A stretch of DNA of 64,000 bases from Selenomonas sp. (GTDB taxonomy: Bacteria; Bacillota; Negativicutes; Selenomonadales; Selenomonadaceae). The translations under genes were made by a program, and so were the position numbers. Below the pieces are notes generated by a model. It saw only the letters and a list, made by a program, of their open reading frames with translations. It was not told where the DNA came from and searched no databases. This document shows positions 45,926 to 55,905 of the stretch, piece by piece. The DNA lies in the NCBI GenBank assembly GCA_022482925.1, contig JAKVOG010000002.1:62001-126000 (forward strand), read 5' to 3'. Each line of letters opens with the position of its first letter. The first letter of the stretch is position 1.

Positions 45926-47410
45926 TTGAAATACAGTAGTACAAGAGGGAATGGCATTTCGTTGGATTCAGCAGAGGCGATCATTCAGGGACTGGCTGCA
46001 GATGGTGGCTTGTTCGTACCGGACACCCTGCCGCAGGTGGATGCTTCCTTCATTGCATCACTGCAGGATCTTTCCTATGAGGAGCGGGCAGAAAAGGTCC
46101 TGGGACTTTTTCTGACGGATTATACGGCAGACGCAATCAAAGGCTGTGTGGAGCGTGCCTACGGGAACGACAAGTTTGATGCCGCTATGCGTGCACCGGT
46201 CACGATTTTCGAGGATATCAGTGTGCTGGAGCTTTGGCATGGCCCGACGAGTGCCTTCAAGGACATGGCGCTGCAGCTGCTGCCGCAGCTCATGAGTACA
46301 GCGCTGAAGAAGACCGGGGAAGCAGCGGATGTACTGATCCTCGTTGCTACGTCCGGTGATACCGGCAAGGCAGCACTGGAAGGCTTCCGCGATGTGCCGC
46401 AGATCCGGATCATGGTATTCTATCCGGAAGGCGGTGTCAGCCGGATCCAGCAGCTGCAGATGCTGACGCAGGAAGGCAGCAATGTCAATGTTACGGCTGT
46501 CCGTGGTAATTTCGACGATGCGCAGAGTGGCGTCAAGAAGATCTTTGGAGACAAGGCCTTCAATGAAGAGCTGGCCGTCAAGGGTGTAAAGCTGTCTTCG
46601 GCCAATTCCATCAACTGGGGTCGGCTGGTGCCGCAGATCGTTTATTATTTCAGTGCCTATGCAGATCTCGTGAAAGCTGGTCGGATCAAGGCGGGCGAGG
46701 CAATCAACTTCACGGTGCCGACTGGCAACTTTGGTGATATCCTGGCCGGCTTCTATGCCAAATGCATGGGACTGCCGGTGCATAAGCTGGTCTGTGCCTC
46801 CAATGCGAATAATGTACTCACGGATTTCCTGCGGACGGGTATCTATGACCGCAACCGTGACTTCCATAAGACGATCACGCCGTCGATGGATATCCTGATC
46901 TCCAGCAATCTGGAACGTCTGCTTTATCATATGACGAATGATACGGCCCGTGTCGCTGGCTGGATGAAAGAGCTGCAGACTGCTGGCCGCTATGATGTCG
47001 GAGCCGAGCTGCTGGCGAAGATCCAGCAGACCTTCTGGGCGGACTGGACCAGCGACGAGGCAACGGAGGAACTGATCGGTCGTGTGTACCAGCAGAAACA
47101 CTATGTGCCGGATACCCATACGGCAGTTGCCTGGAAGGTGGCCGAGAACTATCAGCAGGCGACCGGGGATGAGCATCCGATGGTGGTCGTCTCGACGGCG
47201 AGCCCGTACAAGTTCAATGGCAGTGTACTGGCAGCGCTCGGAGCGGATACGAAGGGACTGGACGAATTCCAGCTGCTCGACAAGCTGCAGGAGCTGAATG
47301 ACAACCCGACCCCGCGGGGGCTGGCAGCGCTCAAAAATAAACAGCAGCGCCATACCGGCATCTGCGAGCGCGATGGCATGAAGCAGGCGGTGCTGGACTT
47401 TATCGGATAA
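45926..47410 (+). CDS. thrC: Threonine synthase
   Basis: A PLP enzyme (494 residues from this start) converting O-phosphohomoserine to threonine. The Schiff-base lysine is in LWHGPTSAFKDMALQ, and ATSGDTGKAALEGF and VPTGNFGDILAG bind phosphate and cofactor. Threonine synthases usually begin near MKYxSTRG, matching the TTG at 45926 with GAAAGAGG upstream. In-frame ATGs at 45884 and 45899 would add 14 or 9 residues and are possible. It is probably cotranscribed with ybaK and ends at a terminator. Confidence 0.93.
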   Translation: MKYSSTRGNGISLDSAEAIIQGLAADGGLFVPDTLPQVDASFIASLQDLSYEERAEKVLGLFLTDYTADAIKGCVERAYGNDKFDAAMRAPVTIFEDISVLELWHGPTSAFKDMALQLLPQLMSTALKKTGEAADVLILVATSGDTGKAALEGFRDVPQIRIMVFYPEGGVSRIQQLQMLTQEGSNVNVTAVRGNFDDAQSGVKKIFGDKAFNEELAVKGVKLSSANSINWGRLVPQIVYYFSAYADLVKAGRIKAGEAINFTVPTGNFGDILAGFYAKCMGLPVHKLVCASNANNVLTDFLRTGIYDRNRDFHKTITPSMDILISSNLERLLYHMTNDTARVAGWMKELQTAGRYDVGAELLAKIQQTFWADWTSDEATEELIGRVYQQKHYVPDTHTAVAWKVAENYQQATGDEHPMVVVSTASPYKFNGSVLAALGADTKGLDEFQLLDKLQELNDNPTPRGLAALKNKQQRHTGICERDGMKQAVLDFIG

Positions 47411-47413
47411 GAA

Positions 47414-47454
47414 AAAAATGCAACAGAAACGATAATCGGTTTTGTTGCATTTTT
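47414..47454 (+). terminator. Terminator of thrC
   Basis: AAAAATGCAACA (47414-47425) pairs with TGTTGCATTTTT (47443-47454), with a further AAACGAT/ATCGGTTT inner helix. Confidence 0.85.
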
Positions 47455-47521
47455 ATTTATTCTTTATTTATGATGAATAATTTTGATAAATAAAATTTTT
47501 AAAATTTAACCTTACAAATAG

Positions 47522-47553
47522 TTGACATTTATGAAAAAATAAGTTAATATAAT
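47522..47553 (+). promoter_or_regulatory. Promoter region of pckA
   Basis: TTGACA at 47522-47527 is followed by overlapping -10 candidates: TAATAT (47545-47550, 17-bp spacer) and TATAAT (47548-47553, 20-bp spacer). A leader of about 75 nt follows. Confidence 0.62.
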
Positions 47554-47634
47554 ACACGTGATGAGGGCGAGGCAAATGTGAAAACCTTCTCAATGTCAAG
47601 GTAATCTTTATTTATGAAAGAGGTTGAATGTAAA

Positions 47635-49252
47635 ATGACAAACATCGATCTTAGTCAGTATGGAATTACAGGCGCGACGGAAATCCTTCACAACCCTTCC
47701 TATAAGACGTTGTTCGAGGAAGAGACAAAAGAAGGTCTGACGGGCTATGAAAAGGGTCAGATCTCAGAGCTTGGCGCAGTAAACGTCAAGACCGGTATCT
47801 TCACAGGCCGTTCGCCTAAAGATAAATTCATCGTTGAGGACGATACGTCCCGCGATACGGTATGGTGGGATTCTGAAGCCTATCATAATGATAACCACAA
47901 GGCAACTCAGCAGGCGTGGAGTGCGGTTAAAGAGATTGCTAAAAAAGAGCTTTCCAATAAGAAACTCTATGTGGTTGATGCATTCTGCGGTGCGAACCAG
48001 GATACGCGTATGGCTGTCCGTTTCATCGTGGAGGTTGCCTGGCAGGCACATTTCGTAACGAACATGTTCATTCAGCCAAGTGAAGAAGAGCTGGCGAACT
48101 TCAAGCCAGACTTCGTGGTTTATAACGCATCCAAGGCAAAAGTTGAGAATTATAAGGAACTGGGTCTCCATTCAGAGACGGCTGTTGTGTTCAATCTCAC
48201 GAGCCGCGAGCAGGTCATCATCAATACCTGGTATGGTGGTGAGATGAAGAAGGGCATGTTCTCGATGATGAACTACTTCCTGCCGCTCAAGGGCATTGCT
48301 GCTATGCACTGCTCCGCTAATACGGATAAGCAGGGCAAGAACACGGCTATCTTCTTCGGTCTTTCCGGCACAGGCAAGACGACACTGTCCACGGACCCGA
48401 AACGTCTGCTGATCGGTGATGATGAGCATGGCTGGGATGATGAGGGTGTATTCAACTTCGAGGGCGGCTGCTATGCGAAAGTAATCAACCTCGATATGGA
48501 ATCCGAGCCGGATATCTATGGTGCAATCAAACGTAATGCGCTGCTTGAGAACGTTACGCTTGACGATAAAGGTACAATTGATTTTGCCGATAAGACCATC
48601 ACGGAGAACACCCGTGTATCCTATCCAATCGATCATATCAAAGGCACGGTCAAGGGCTTTGTCAATGACCGCAGTGCTGCTCCGGCTGCGAAGAGTGTCA
48701 TCTTCCTGTCCGCTGATGCATTTGGTGTACTGCCGCCGGTTTCCATCCTGACGCCGGAGCAGACGGAGTATTACTTCCTGTCTGGTTTCACGGCTAAACT
48801 GGCAGGTACGGAACGTGGTATCACGGAGCCGACCCCGACGTTCTCGGCTTGCTTCGGTCAGGCCTTCCTGGAACTCCATCCGACGAAATATGCGGAAGAG
48901 CTCGTCAAGAAGATGCAGAAGAACGGCACGAAAGCCTATCTGGTCAACACGGGCTGGAATGGTTCCGGCAAGCGTATCTCCATCAAGGATACCCGTGGCA
49001 TCATCGATGCGATCCACAGTGGCGCAATCAAAGATGCACCGACCAAGAAGATTCCGTACTTCAATCTGGAAGTACCGACGAAGCTTACGGGCGTTGCTAC
49101 GGAGATTCCTCGACCCGAAGGATACCTACAAGGATCCGTCCGAGTGGGATAAGAGGGCTAAGGATCTGGCAGAGCGCTTCGTGAAGAACTTTGCAAAATA
49201 TACGACGAACGAAACAGGCAAGGCCCTTGTCGCTGCCGGCCCGAAACTCTGA
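47635..49252 (+). pseudogene. pckA: Phosphoenolpyruvate carboxykinase (ATP), one frameshift near the C-terminus
   Basis: About 538 residues when corrected. It interconverts oxaloacetate plus ATP with PEP, CO2 and ADP; in rumen-type anaerobes it often runs toward oxaloacetate for succinate/propionate formation. Visible: kinase-1a P-loop [12 protein letters not shown], kinase-2 [36 protein letters not shown] and metal-site WYGGEMKKG. One extra C near 49109 (after TGVATEI) shifts the last 48 residues; the next frame gives [24 protein letters not shown] to the end. The ATG at 47635 has AAAGAGG 11 bases upstream and gives the usual [11 protein letters not shown] start. Likely a sequence error. Confidence 0.92.
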
Positions 49253-49287
49253 TTCGTTCCTTGAGTCTGATCTCCATCTAAAATTAC

Positions 49288-49320
49288 AAGAGAGTCTCTT
49301 CGGAGGCTCTCTTATTTTTT
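49288..49320 (+). terminator. Terminator of pckA
   Basis: AAGAGAGTCTC pairs with GAGGCTCTCTT through a TTCG tetraloop with one mismatch, followed by a T-rich run. Confidence 0.82.
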
Positions 49321-49425
49321 GCAGGATATGCAAGCTTAGGGGCGATTTCTCCTATTGAAGGAAGGCGGCCTTTTTGTTAAAATGAAGATAGATAGCAAAC
49401 GAATGTTTTCTGGATGTGATTTTTA

Positions 49426-51492
49426 GTGAAATTGACGGATTCAATTCAATATGTTAAGGGCGTAGGCCCGAAGAAGAAGGCTGAGCTGAACCGTCTGGGC
49501 AGTCCGGACGGTCTATGATCTGCTGACCTGGTTCCCGCGGACATACGAGGATCAGAGCGTGCTGACGAAGATCGCTGACCTGGAGCCGGGAGAGCGCACG
49601 ACGGTGGCCGGGGTCATCATGAGCGTGAACGAGCGGCAGGGCGGGCGCCGGGGAATGACAATCCTTACGGCGCTGATCGGCGATGGCAGTGGTTTCCTGC
49701 AGGTGACCTGGTTCAATCAGAAATACCTCAAGAAGCAGCTCAAGACCGGGAAACGGGTATTCGTGAGTGGCAAGGCAGCTATGCGTATGGCGGGCAGGGA
49801 CAGTTCGCCATGAGTCAGCTCAGCGGGTTCCAGATCCTTGAAGATGGGGATGCGCCGGAGGACATGACGGGAATCCTGCCTGTTTATCCGGCGACGGAGA
49901 AACTCAATCAGAAATTCTTCCGTAAAGTCCTGCAGGACCTGCTGGCAGCCGATTTTGAGCTGCCTGAGGTGATACCGGCAGGCATCCGGGAGCGGTTCAA
50001 TCTGCCAGACCGCCGCGAAGCCTTTGAACGGATCATTTCCCGCAGGACTTCGGGCAGCTCAGGTCCGCCCGCAACCGGCTGGCTTTTGAGGAACTGTATC
50101 TGATCCAGTGCGGTCTTATGGTGCTCAAGAAGCAGTCACGGGAGAAGAAGAAGGGCATCCGCCACCTGCTGGGCCAGTGAGCTGCTGCAGAAGGTACAGG
50201 GCTCGCTGCCATTTACCCTGACGCATGACCAGGCAAAGGTCTGGCAGGAGATCAGCCGGGATATGGAAAGCCCGGTACCCATGCGAAGGCTGGTGCAGGG
50301 CGATGTAGGATCGGGCAAGACGGTTATTGCCCTGCTGGCACTGGTGAAGACGGTGGAGAACGGCTATCAGGGGGCGCTGATGGCACCAACCGAGATCCTG
50401 GCCAGTCAGCACTATGAAAGCTTTCAGCGGCAGCTCACGCCTTTTGGTATCCGGATCGGCTTCCTGTCCGGGCGGCTGACCAAAAAGAAGCGGGAAACGA
50501 TGTATGCCTCGATCGCTGCGCATGAGGTGGATATCATCATCGGCACACATGCCCTGATTCAGGAAGGCGTTCAGTTCGAGCAGCTCGGACTGGTCGTGAC
50601 GGACGAGCAGCACCGCTTCGGTATTGCCCAGCGGGCGGAACTGGAGAAAAAAGGCGAGTTGATGCCGGATGTACTGGTCATGACGGCAACGCCGATTCCC
50701 CGGACGATGACGCTTACCGTCTATGGTGATCTGGATGTATCCCTGATCCAGGAACTGCCGCCTGGCCGGCAGCCAATACGCACATTCGTGCGCCAGCCGG
50801 ACCGACGCGAGCTGATCTACCGTTATGTGCTGACGCAGCTGCAGGCTGGACGCCAGGCTTATGTGGTCTGTCCGCTCATTGAGCTCAATGAGGAGAGCAC
50901 CCTGCCATCGGCCGAAGAGGTCTATGATGAACTGCGTTATGGGATCTTCCGTGATGTTCCCTGCGGGCTGGTTCATGGCCGCATGAAACCGGCTGAGAAG
51001 GAGCAGGTCATGCAGGATTTCTACGAGGATAAGATCAAGCTGCTGGTCTCGACCACGGTGATCGAGGTCGGTGTCAATGTGCCAAATGCAAGCATCATGG
51101 TTATTGAGCAGGCTGACCGTTTTGGCCTGGCACAGCTGCATCAGCTGCGCGGCCGTATCGGCCGCGGGCAGTATCAGTCGTACTGTATCCTGGTATCGGA
51201 GATGAAGACCGAAAATGCCAGGGAACGGCTGAAGATCATGGCTGAGACCAATGACGGGTTCAGGCTGGCCGAGGAGGATCTGAAGCTGCGTGGTCCGGGA
51301 CAGTTCTTCGGTGCAATGCAGCATGGTCTGCCGGACCTTAAGATTGCGGATGTGCTCAAGGATATGGATATCCTGCTGCAGGCCCGTCAGGCTGCGCTGG
51401 AGACCATGGAAAATCAGGTGGAGATGCGCGATATCCTGCCCATCCTGGCATTACAGTATCAGCAGCAATTCCTGAATATTACGGAAACATGA
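49426..51492 (+). pseudogene. recG: ATP-dependent DNA helicase RecG, about four frameshifts
   Basis: About 688 residues when corrected, the normal RecG length. RecG remodels stalled forks and Holliday junctions. The N-terminal wedge/OB region (LTDSIQYVKGVGPKKKAELNRLG; TWFNQKYLKKQL) is split by indels near 49500, 49785, 50040 and 50170. The helicase half from 50260 is intact: Walker [30 protein letters not shown]-type motif, DEQHRFG (DExH), [12 protein letters not shown] and QLRGRIGRG. The start is a GTG with weak TGGATGTGA upstream. It lies before dapB, which has its own promoter. All pieces align with one another, so sequence error is favoured. Confidence 0.9.
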
Positions 51493-51522
51493 TTTTACAT
51501 CCGTCTTTTTCTCAAGAACATC

Positions 51523-51552
51523 TTGACACAAACGGCGGACATGATATACAAT
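51523..51552 (+). promoter_or_regulatory. Promoter of dapB
   Basis: TTGACA (51523-51528) with TATACA (51545-51550, 16-bp spacer) or TACAAT (51547-51552, 18-bp spacer). Confidence 0.7.
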
Positions 51553-51591
51553 ATTTTTAGCTTTTTGCAAACGCTTTAGGAGGCGCATAGT

Positions 51592-52386
51592 TTGACTACA
51601 GTATTAGTGAACGGAGCCTGTGGCCGCATGGGACAGGCTGTCCTGAAGGCGGTTCAGGACGATAAGGAACTCAGTCTTGTCGGCGCGGTTGACATCAGGG
51701 GCGGTGCGGATACCGGCGAACTCGTTGGTCTGGCCCCGAATGGCGTGCTGGTGGAGACGGATCTTGCGGCAGCCCTTGAACGCCTTAAGCCGGAGGTTAT
51801 GATCGATTTTACCCGTCCGGATGTGGTGTTCGGCAATGTCGTGACGGCGCTCAAGCATAAGGTCTCGCCTGTTGTCGGTACGACCGGGCTTTCTGATGAC
51901 CAGAAGGCAGAGATTGAGAAACTGGCCATTGAGAATGGTACACCTGCATTCATTGCCCCGAATTTTGCGATCGGTGCAGTGCTCATGATGGTCATGTGCA
52001 AGCAGGCCGCCAAATATATGCCGGATGTGGAGATCATCGAACTGCATCATGACAAGAAGCTCGATGCGCCATCGGGCACGGCAGTCCAGACGGCGGCTAT
52101 GATTGCCGAGGTTCGTCAGTCGCATAAGCAGGGACATCCGGATGAGAAGGAGAAGCTGACGGGAGCACGCGGTGCCGAGTATGATGGCATGCACATCCAC
52201 AGCGTCCGTCTGCCGGGTTATGTAGCGCATCAGGAAGTCATCTTTGGCGGCCTGGGACAGACACTGACCATCCGTCATGATTCCATGAACCGTGAATCCT
52301 TTATGCCGGGCGTTGTTCTGGCCGCTCAGAAAGTCCGTGGTCTTACCGGACTGACTATCGGCCTGGATAAACTGCTGGAATTCTGA
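51592..52386 (+). CDS. dapB: 4-hydroxy-tetrahydrodipicolinate reductase
   Basis: A 264-residue NAD(P)H enzyme of the diaminopimelate/lysine pathway. The N-terminal nucleotide motif VNGACGRMGQAV (about 6-17), the VVGTTGLS region and the catalytic ELHHDKKLDAPSGTA motif (about 150-164) are present, as is HSVRLPGYVAHQEVIFGG. The TTG start at 51592 has TAGGAGG seven bases upstream. It lies 38 bp before asd on the same transcript; their products act two steps apart. Confidence 0.96.
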   Translation: MTTVLVNGACGRMGQAVLKAVQDDKELSLVGAVDIRGGADTGELVGLAPNGVLVETDLAAALERLKPEVMIDFTRPDVVFGNVVTALKHKVSPVVGTTGLSDDQKAEIEKLAIENGTPAFIAPNFAIGAVLMMVMCKQAAKYMPDVEIIELHHDKKLDAPSGTAVQTAAMIAEVRQSHKQGHPDEKEKLTGARGAEYDGMHIHSVRLPGYVAHQEVIFGGLGQTLTIRHDSMNRESFMPGVVLAAQKVRGLTGLTIGLDKLLEF

Positions 52387-52424
52387 GTTTATACGTTATC
52401 AACCATCGAAAGGATGAGTTATCC

Positions 52425-53456
52425 ATGAAAAAGTACAATGTAGCAATCCTTGGCGCCACGGGCGCAGTCGGTCAGGAGTTCCTGAATCTCATCGAAGAAC
52501 GCAAATTCCCGTTTGCGAACCTTAAGATGCTAGCGTCCAAACGCAGTGCTGGCAAGAAGATCCAGTTCATGGGCAAGGAGTACACGGTAGAGGAAGCTAC
52601 GGAAGATTCCTTCAAGGATGTCCAGATTGCTTTGTTTGCTGGTGGTGCTGCCAGCAAGACCTTTGCTCCGGCTGCAGTCAAGGCAGGTGCGGTTGTCATC
52701 GATAACTCCAGCGCATTCCGCATGGATCCGGAAGTTCCATTGGTTGTACCAGAGGTTAATCCGGAGGCAATCAGCCAGCATAAGGGGATCATTGCCAATC
52801 CAAACTGCTCGACGATCATCATGGTCATGGCGCTTAAGCCGCTGTATGATGTGTCCAAGATCAAGCGTATCGTTGTTTCCACGTATCAGGCGGTATCCGG
52901 TGGCGGCAAAGAGGCAATGGCCGAGCTTGAGCAGCAGGTTCAGGACAGTGTAGCCGGCAAGGAAATCACGGCTAACATCCTGCCGGGCGCAGCACTCAAG
53001 AAACATTACCAGATTGCGTTCAACCTCATTCCACAGATCGATGTTTTCAAGGAAAACCTCTATACCAAAGAGGAAATGAAGATGATTGATGAGACGAAGA
53101 AGATCATGAGCGATGATGGCATGCGCATTACGGCCACGACAGTCCGTGTACCGGTCTATCGCAGCCATGCGGAGTCCGTCAATGTCGAGTTTGAAGATGA
53201 AGTCAGCGTAGAGAAGGCAAAGCAGGTTCTGGCAGAATTCCCGGGCGTCATCGTCAAGGACAATCCGGATGAGCAGGAGTATCCGATGCCGCTCTTTACG
53301 TCAGGTAAGAATGATGTCGAAGTCGGCCGTCTGCGTAAGGACTATTCCATTGAGCATGGCCTGAACTTCTGGGTTTGCGGCGACCAGATCCGTAAGGGCG
53401 CAGCACTCAATGCCCTGCAGATCGCGGAATACATGATTGAAAAAGATATGTTCTGA
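52425..53456 (+). CDS. asd: Aspartate-semialdehyde dehydrogenase
   Basis: A 343-residue enzyme reducing aspartyl phosphate to the semialdehyde, the branch point to lysine and threonine. Motifs: NADP-binding VAILGATGAVGQEF (about 6-19), the catalytic cysteine in IIANPNCSTIIMVMAL, STYQAVSGGG, and the catalytic histidine in VYRSHAESVNVEF. GAAAGGATG precedes the ATG. It forms a two-gene operon with dapB and complements lysC and thrC elsewhere in the window. Confidence 0.96.
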   Translation: MKKYNVAILGATGAVGQEFLNLIEERKFPFANLKMLASKRSAGKKIQFMGKEYTVEEATEDSFKDVQIALFAGGAASKTFAPAAVKAGAVVIDNSSAFRMDPEVPLVVPEVNPEAISQHKGIIANPNCSTIIMVMALKPLYDVSKIKRIVVSTYQAVSGGGKEAMAELEQQVQDSVAGKEITANILPGAALKKHYQIAFNLIPQIDVFKENLYTKEEMKMIDETKKIMSDDGMRITATTVRVPVYRSHAESVNVEFEDEVSVEKAKQVLAEFPGVIVKDNPDEQEYPMPLFTSGKNDVEVGRLRKDYSIEHGLNFWVCGDQIRKGAALNALQIAEYMIEKDMF

Positions 53457-53496
53457 TTGATTGTTGCCTGACTGCACACTATAAAGAAGGCACAGA

Positions 53497-53525
53497 AAAC
53501 GTCAGCTTCGGCTGGCGTTTTTTCG
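53497..53525 (+). terminator. Terminator of dapB-asd
   Basis: AAAACGTCAGC and GCTGGCGTTTT pair through a TTCG tetraloop with one G-T pair, followed by T6. Confidence 0.85.
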
Positions 53526-53612
53526 TGGGACTTTCATTTATTTTCTAGGAAAACGGTGTAGGATATGATAAGATAGATGAAGAACGAAAGTATTTTCGGG
53601 AGGTAGCGAAAT

Positions 53613-53864
53613 ATGGTCAGCGAAGAAACAATGATGTTCAAGTTCGGCAATGATGCGAATAAAGCCGAGACGATTATCCACAATGTCTGCCAGGCGATGG
53701 AAGAGAAGGGTTACAACCCGATCAATCAGCTGGTGGGCTATCTGCTGTCCGGTGATCCGGCCTATGTGACGAGCCACAATGATGCCCGCAGCCAGATCCG
53801 TAAACTGGAACGTGATGAACTGCTCGAGGAACTGGTCCGTTCGTATCTGGAGCAGCATAAATGA
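53613..53864 (+). CDS. ireB: IreB family regulatory phosphoprotein (UPF0297)
   Basis: An 83-residue protein of the IreB/YrzL family. In Enterococcus IreB is phosphorylated by the IreK kinase and affects cephalosporin resistance. The family core is clear: [61 protein letters not shown] lies eight bases before the ATG. It overlaps the ruvX start by ATGA and begins the conserved string ireB-ruvX-DUF1292-mltG-trmR-trhP. Confidence 0.93.
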   Translation: MVSEETMMFKFGNDANKAETIIHNVCQAMEEKGYNPINQLVGYLLSGDPAYVTSHNDARSQIRKLERDELLEELVRSYLEQHK

Positions 53865-54278
53865 AGCGATATATGTCACTGGATATCGGTGACCGCACGA
53901 TCGGCATAGCGGTCAGCGATCTGCTGGGCCTGACGGCACAAGGGGTTGAGACCATCCGCAGGAAGAGCCTGAAGGATGATCTGCAGCGCCTGGGCGAGCT
54001 GATGGAGCAGTATGAGACGAAGTCGCTGGTCTCCGGCCTGCCCAAGAACATGAACGGGACCGAGGGAGATCGTTGTACGATCGTCAAGGAGTTCATGGAG
54101 GAAGTCAGGAAAGTCTATCCGGATGTGGAAGTCAATTTCTGGGATGAGCGGCTAGTCGACTGTGGCTGCTGCGCGTTCGCTGATCGAGGCGGATGTGTCG
54201 CGCAAAAAGCGCCGGAAGGTCATCGATAAGATGGCGGCTGTATTCATCCTGCAGGGCTGGCTTGACAGCCTTCATTGA
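53861..54278 (+). pseudogene. ruvX: Holliday junction resolvase-like protein YqgF/RuvX, one frameshift
   Basis: About 138 residues when corrected. YqgF has an RNase H-like fold and is linked to pre-16S rRNA maturation and Holliday junction processing. The N-terminus [20 protein letters not shown] carries the first catalytic Asp (DIGDRTIG), and NFWDERLST carries the conserved DER(L/F). One extra base near 54153 (CTAG for CTG) shifts the frame after FWDERL. The next frame continues [21 protein letters not shown] and the family end [15 protein letters not shown], stopping at 54278. Likely a sequence error. Confidence 0.88.
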
Positions 54279-54330
54279 AATAGGATAAAATGCAAATAGA
54301 TTTATATAATTTTAGGAAGAGGTGACTATT

Positions 54331-54664
54331 GTGTCAGATAAAGAGAACGACGTTCAGGACGATGGTGTAGTCGTAGTCATGACAGATGATGAAGGCAACG
54401 AGTACTACTACGAAGAGGAAATGATCATTCCGGTAGGCGAAGAGAAAGTATGCGCTGCTGGTCGGCATCCATAACGAGGATGAGGATCATGAGCATAGCT
54501 GTGGCTGCGGCTGTGGCTGCGATGATGAGGATGAAGACGTCCTGATTGCCAAGATCGTGATGAATGATGAGGGCGAAGAGGAATACATTGAGCCGACGGA
54601 TGAAGAATTCGAAGAGGTTCAGAAAGCCTATGACGCTCTGGTTGAAGAATCGGAAAAAGAATAA
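54331..54664 (+). pseudogene. DUF1292 (YrzB) protein with Cys-rich insert, one frameshift
   Basis: A roughly 110-residue, very acidic DUF1292 protein. The opening DDGVVVVMTDDEGNEYYYEEEMIIPVGEEK is typical. One extra base near 54450 breaks the frame; it resumes as ALLVGIHNEDEDHEHS. A CGCGCGC run flanked by His and Asp/Glu residues (54488-54532) could bind metal. A second DUF1292-like segment (VLIAKIVMNDEGEEEYIEP) follows. The GTG start at 54331 has GGAAGAGGTGA upstream. Its place between ruvX and mltG is conserved in Firmicutes. Function is unknown. Confidence 0.82.
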
Positions 54665-54670
54665 GCAGGC

Positions 54671-54711
54671 ACAAAAGCTGCCATTCTGGATAGGATGGCG
54701 GCTTTTGTTTA
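54671..54711 (+). terminator. Terminator after the DUF1292 gene
   Basis: A 14-bp stem with one G-T pair (54671-54684 with 54695-54708) ends in a short T run. It may attenuate rather than stop transcription into mltG. Confidence 0.7.
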
Positions 54712-54769
54712 TGTGTAAATGTAAGGACTGTACAGCGAGAATAAAATAGTCGGGACAGGAGATGTTTTT

Positions 54770-55905
54770 GTGGGAGCAAATCTTCCAGACTGGAAGACAG
54801 TCAGGCAGGCAAAGGATAAGCTGGTCAGCTGTCTGCCGGAGAAGCCGGTGGATTTTGAAGACTGGCAGGGCAAACTGGCAGCGTTCAGTGATAAAATGAC
54901 CTGGAAGCGCTGGGCTGTGGCAGCAAGTGCACTGGTTGTTATCATGCTGCTGGGGCTGTGCGCTGCTTTTTGGGAACTTCGTCGGGATCGGATAAGAAGA
55001 ATCTTGATCCGGATCAGGTAATCTATCTTTCCGTCAAGCCGGGCATGAGTGCCAGTGATATCGGGGATGAGCTTGTGCGTCGAGGTGTGCTGGAGGGCAA
55101 GATTCCTTTTTGGTGGAAGGCCAGACAGAGCGGGGCAGCCAGTAATTTCAAGACCGGAATGTATGCGATGCATCCTCGCATGAGTGCGGATGCAGTTCTG
55201 CAGAAGCTGACTGCTGGTGATACGGCTGTCGTGAAGTTTACGATTCCGGAGGGCTTTGGGGTCAAGGAAATTGCTAAACGGCTGGCCGATGAAGGGCTGG
55301 TGGATGAGCAGGAGTTCCTCACGAAAGCCAAGGATTATGCGCCGTATGACTATATCAGGCGCAAGTCAGATATCCGCTACGCCTGTGAAGGGTTCCTGTT
55401 TCCGGATACCTATGAGCTGCATGAAGAAGCATCGGTCGATGCCATCCTGAAGATGATGTCGGAGGATTTCGATACGCGTCTGACGCCGGAACTTCGGGCC
55501 CGGGCGAAAGAGATGAATCTGTCTATTCATGATCTCATTACACTGGCTTCGCTGGTGGAGAAAGAGGCGCGTTATGCAGAGGATCGGCCAATCATTGCCC
55601 AGGTATTCTTTAAACGGATGAAACTGGGAATGCCACTGCAGTCCGATACGACCCTGCAATATCTGATGAATGCGCCAAAAGAGGATGTGTCCATCAAGGA
55701 TACGAAGATTGAGTCGCCGTACAATACCTATCAGAACAAGGGCCTGCCACCAGGACCAATCGCGAGCCCCGGCATGGCAGCCATCAAGGCGGTCCTTTAT
55801 CCGGCTGATACGGATTATCTGTATTTTGTGGCGGATCGTCAGGGTCATAATCATTATTCGACGAACTATGCCGATCATCAGGTCATTGTTGAGCAGGTCC
55901 GTTGA
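54770..55905 (+). pseudogene. mltG: Endolytic transglycosylase MltG, one frameshift
   Basis: An inner-membrane enzyme of about 378 residues that cleaves nascent peptidoglycan strands. A cytoplasmic N-terminus of about 48 residues and one TM helix (AVAASALVVIMLLGLCAAF) precede a LysM-like region (YLSVKPGMSASDIGDELVRRGVL) and the YceG/MltG domain. The catalytic glutamate is in ITLASLVEKEARYAEDRP, and YNTYQNKGLPPGPIASPG is conserved. One base is missing in the T run near 54968, just after the TM segment. The GTG start at 54770 has AGGAGA upstream. Its last bases overlap the trmR start (TTGA). Confidence 0.9.

Noticed and set aside
46058-47353. A 431-codon minus-strand open frame opposite thrC
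   Set aside because: Shadow of the threonine synthase codon pattern; no homology, promoter or ribosome site.
50125-51324. A 399-codon minus-strand open frame opposite recG
   Set aside because: Antisense shadow of conserved helicase motifs.
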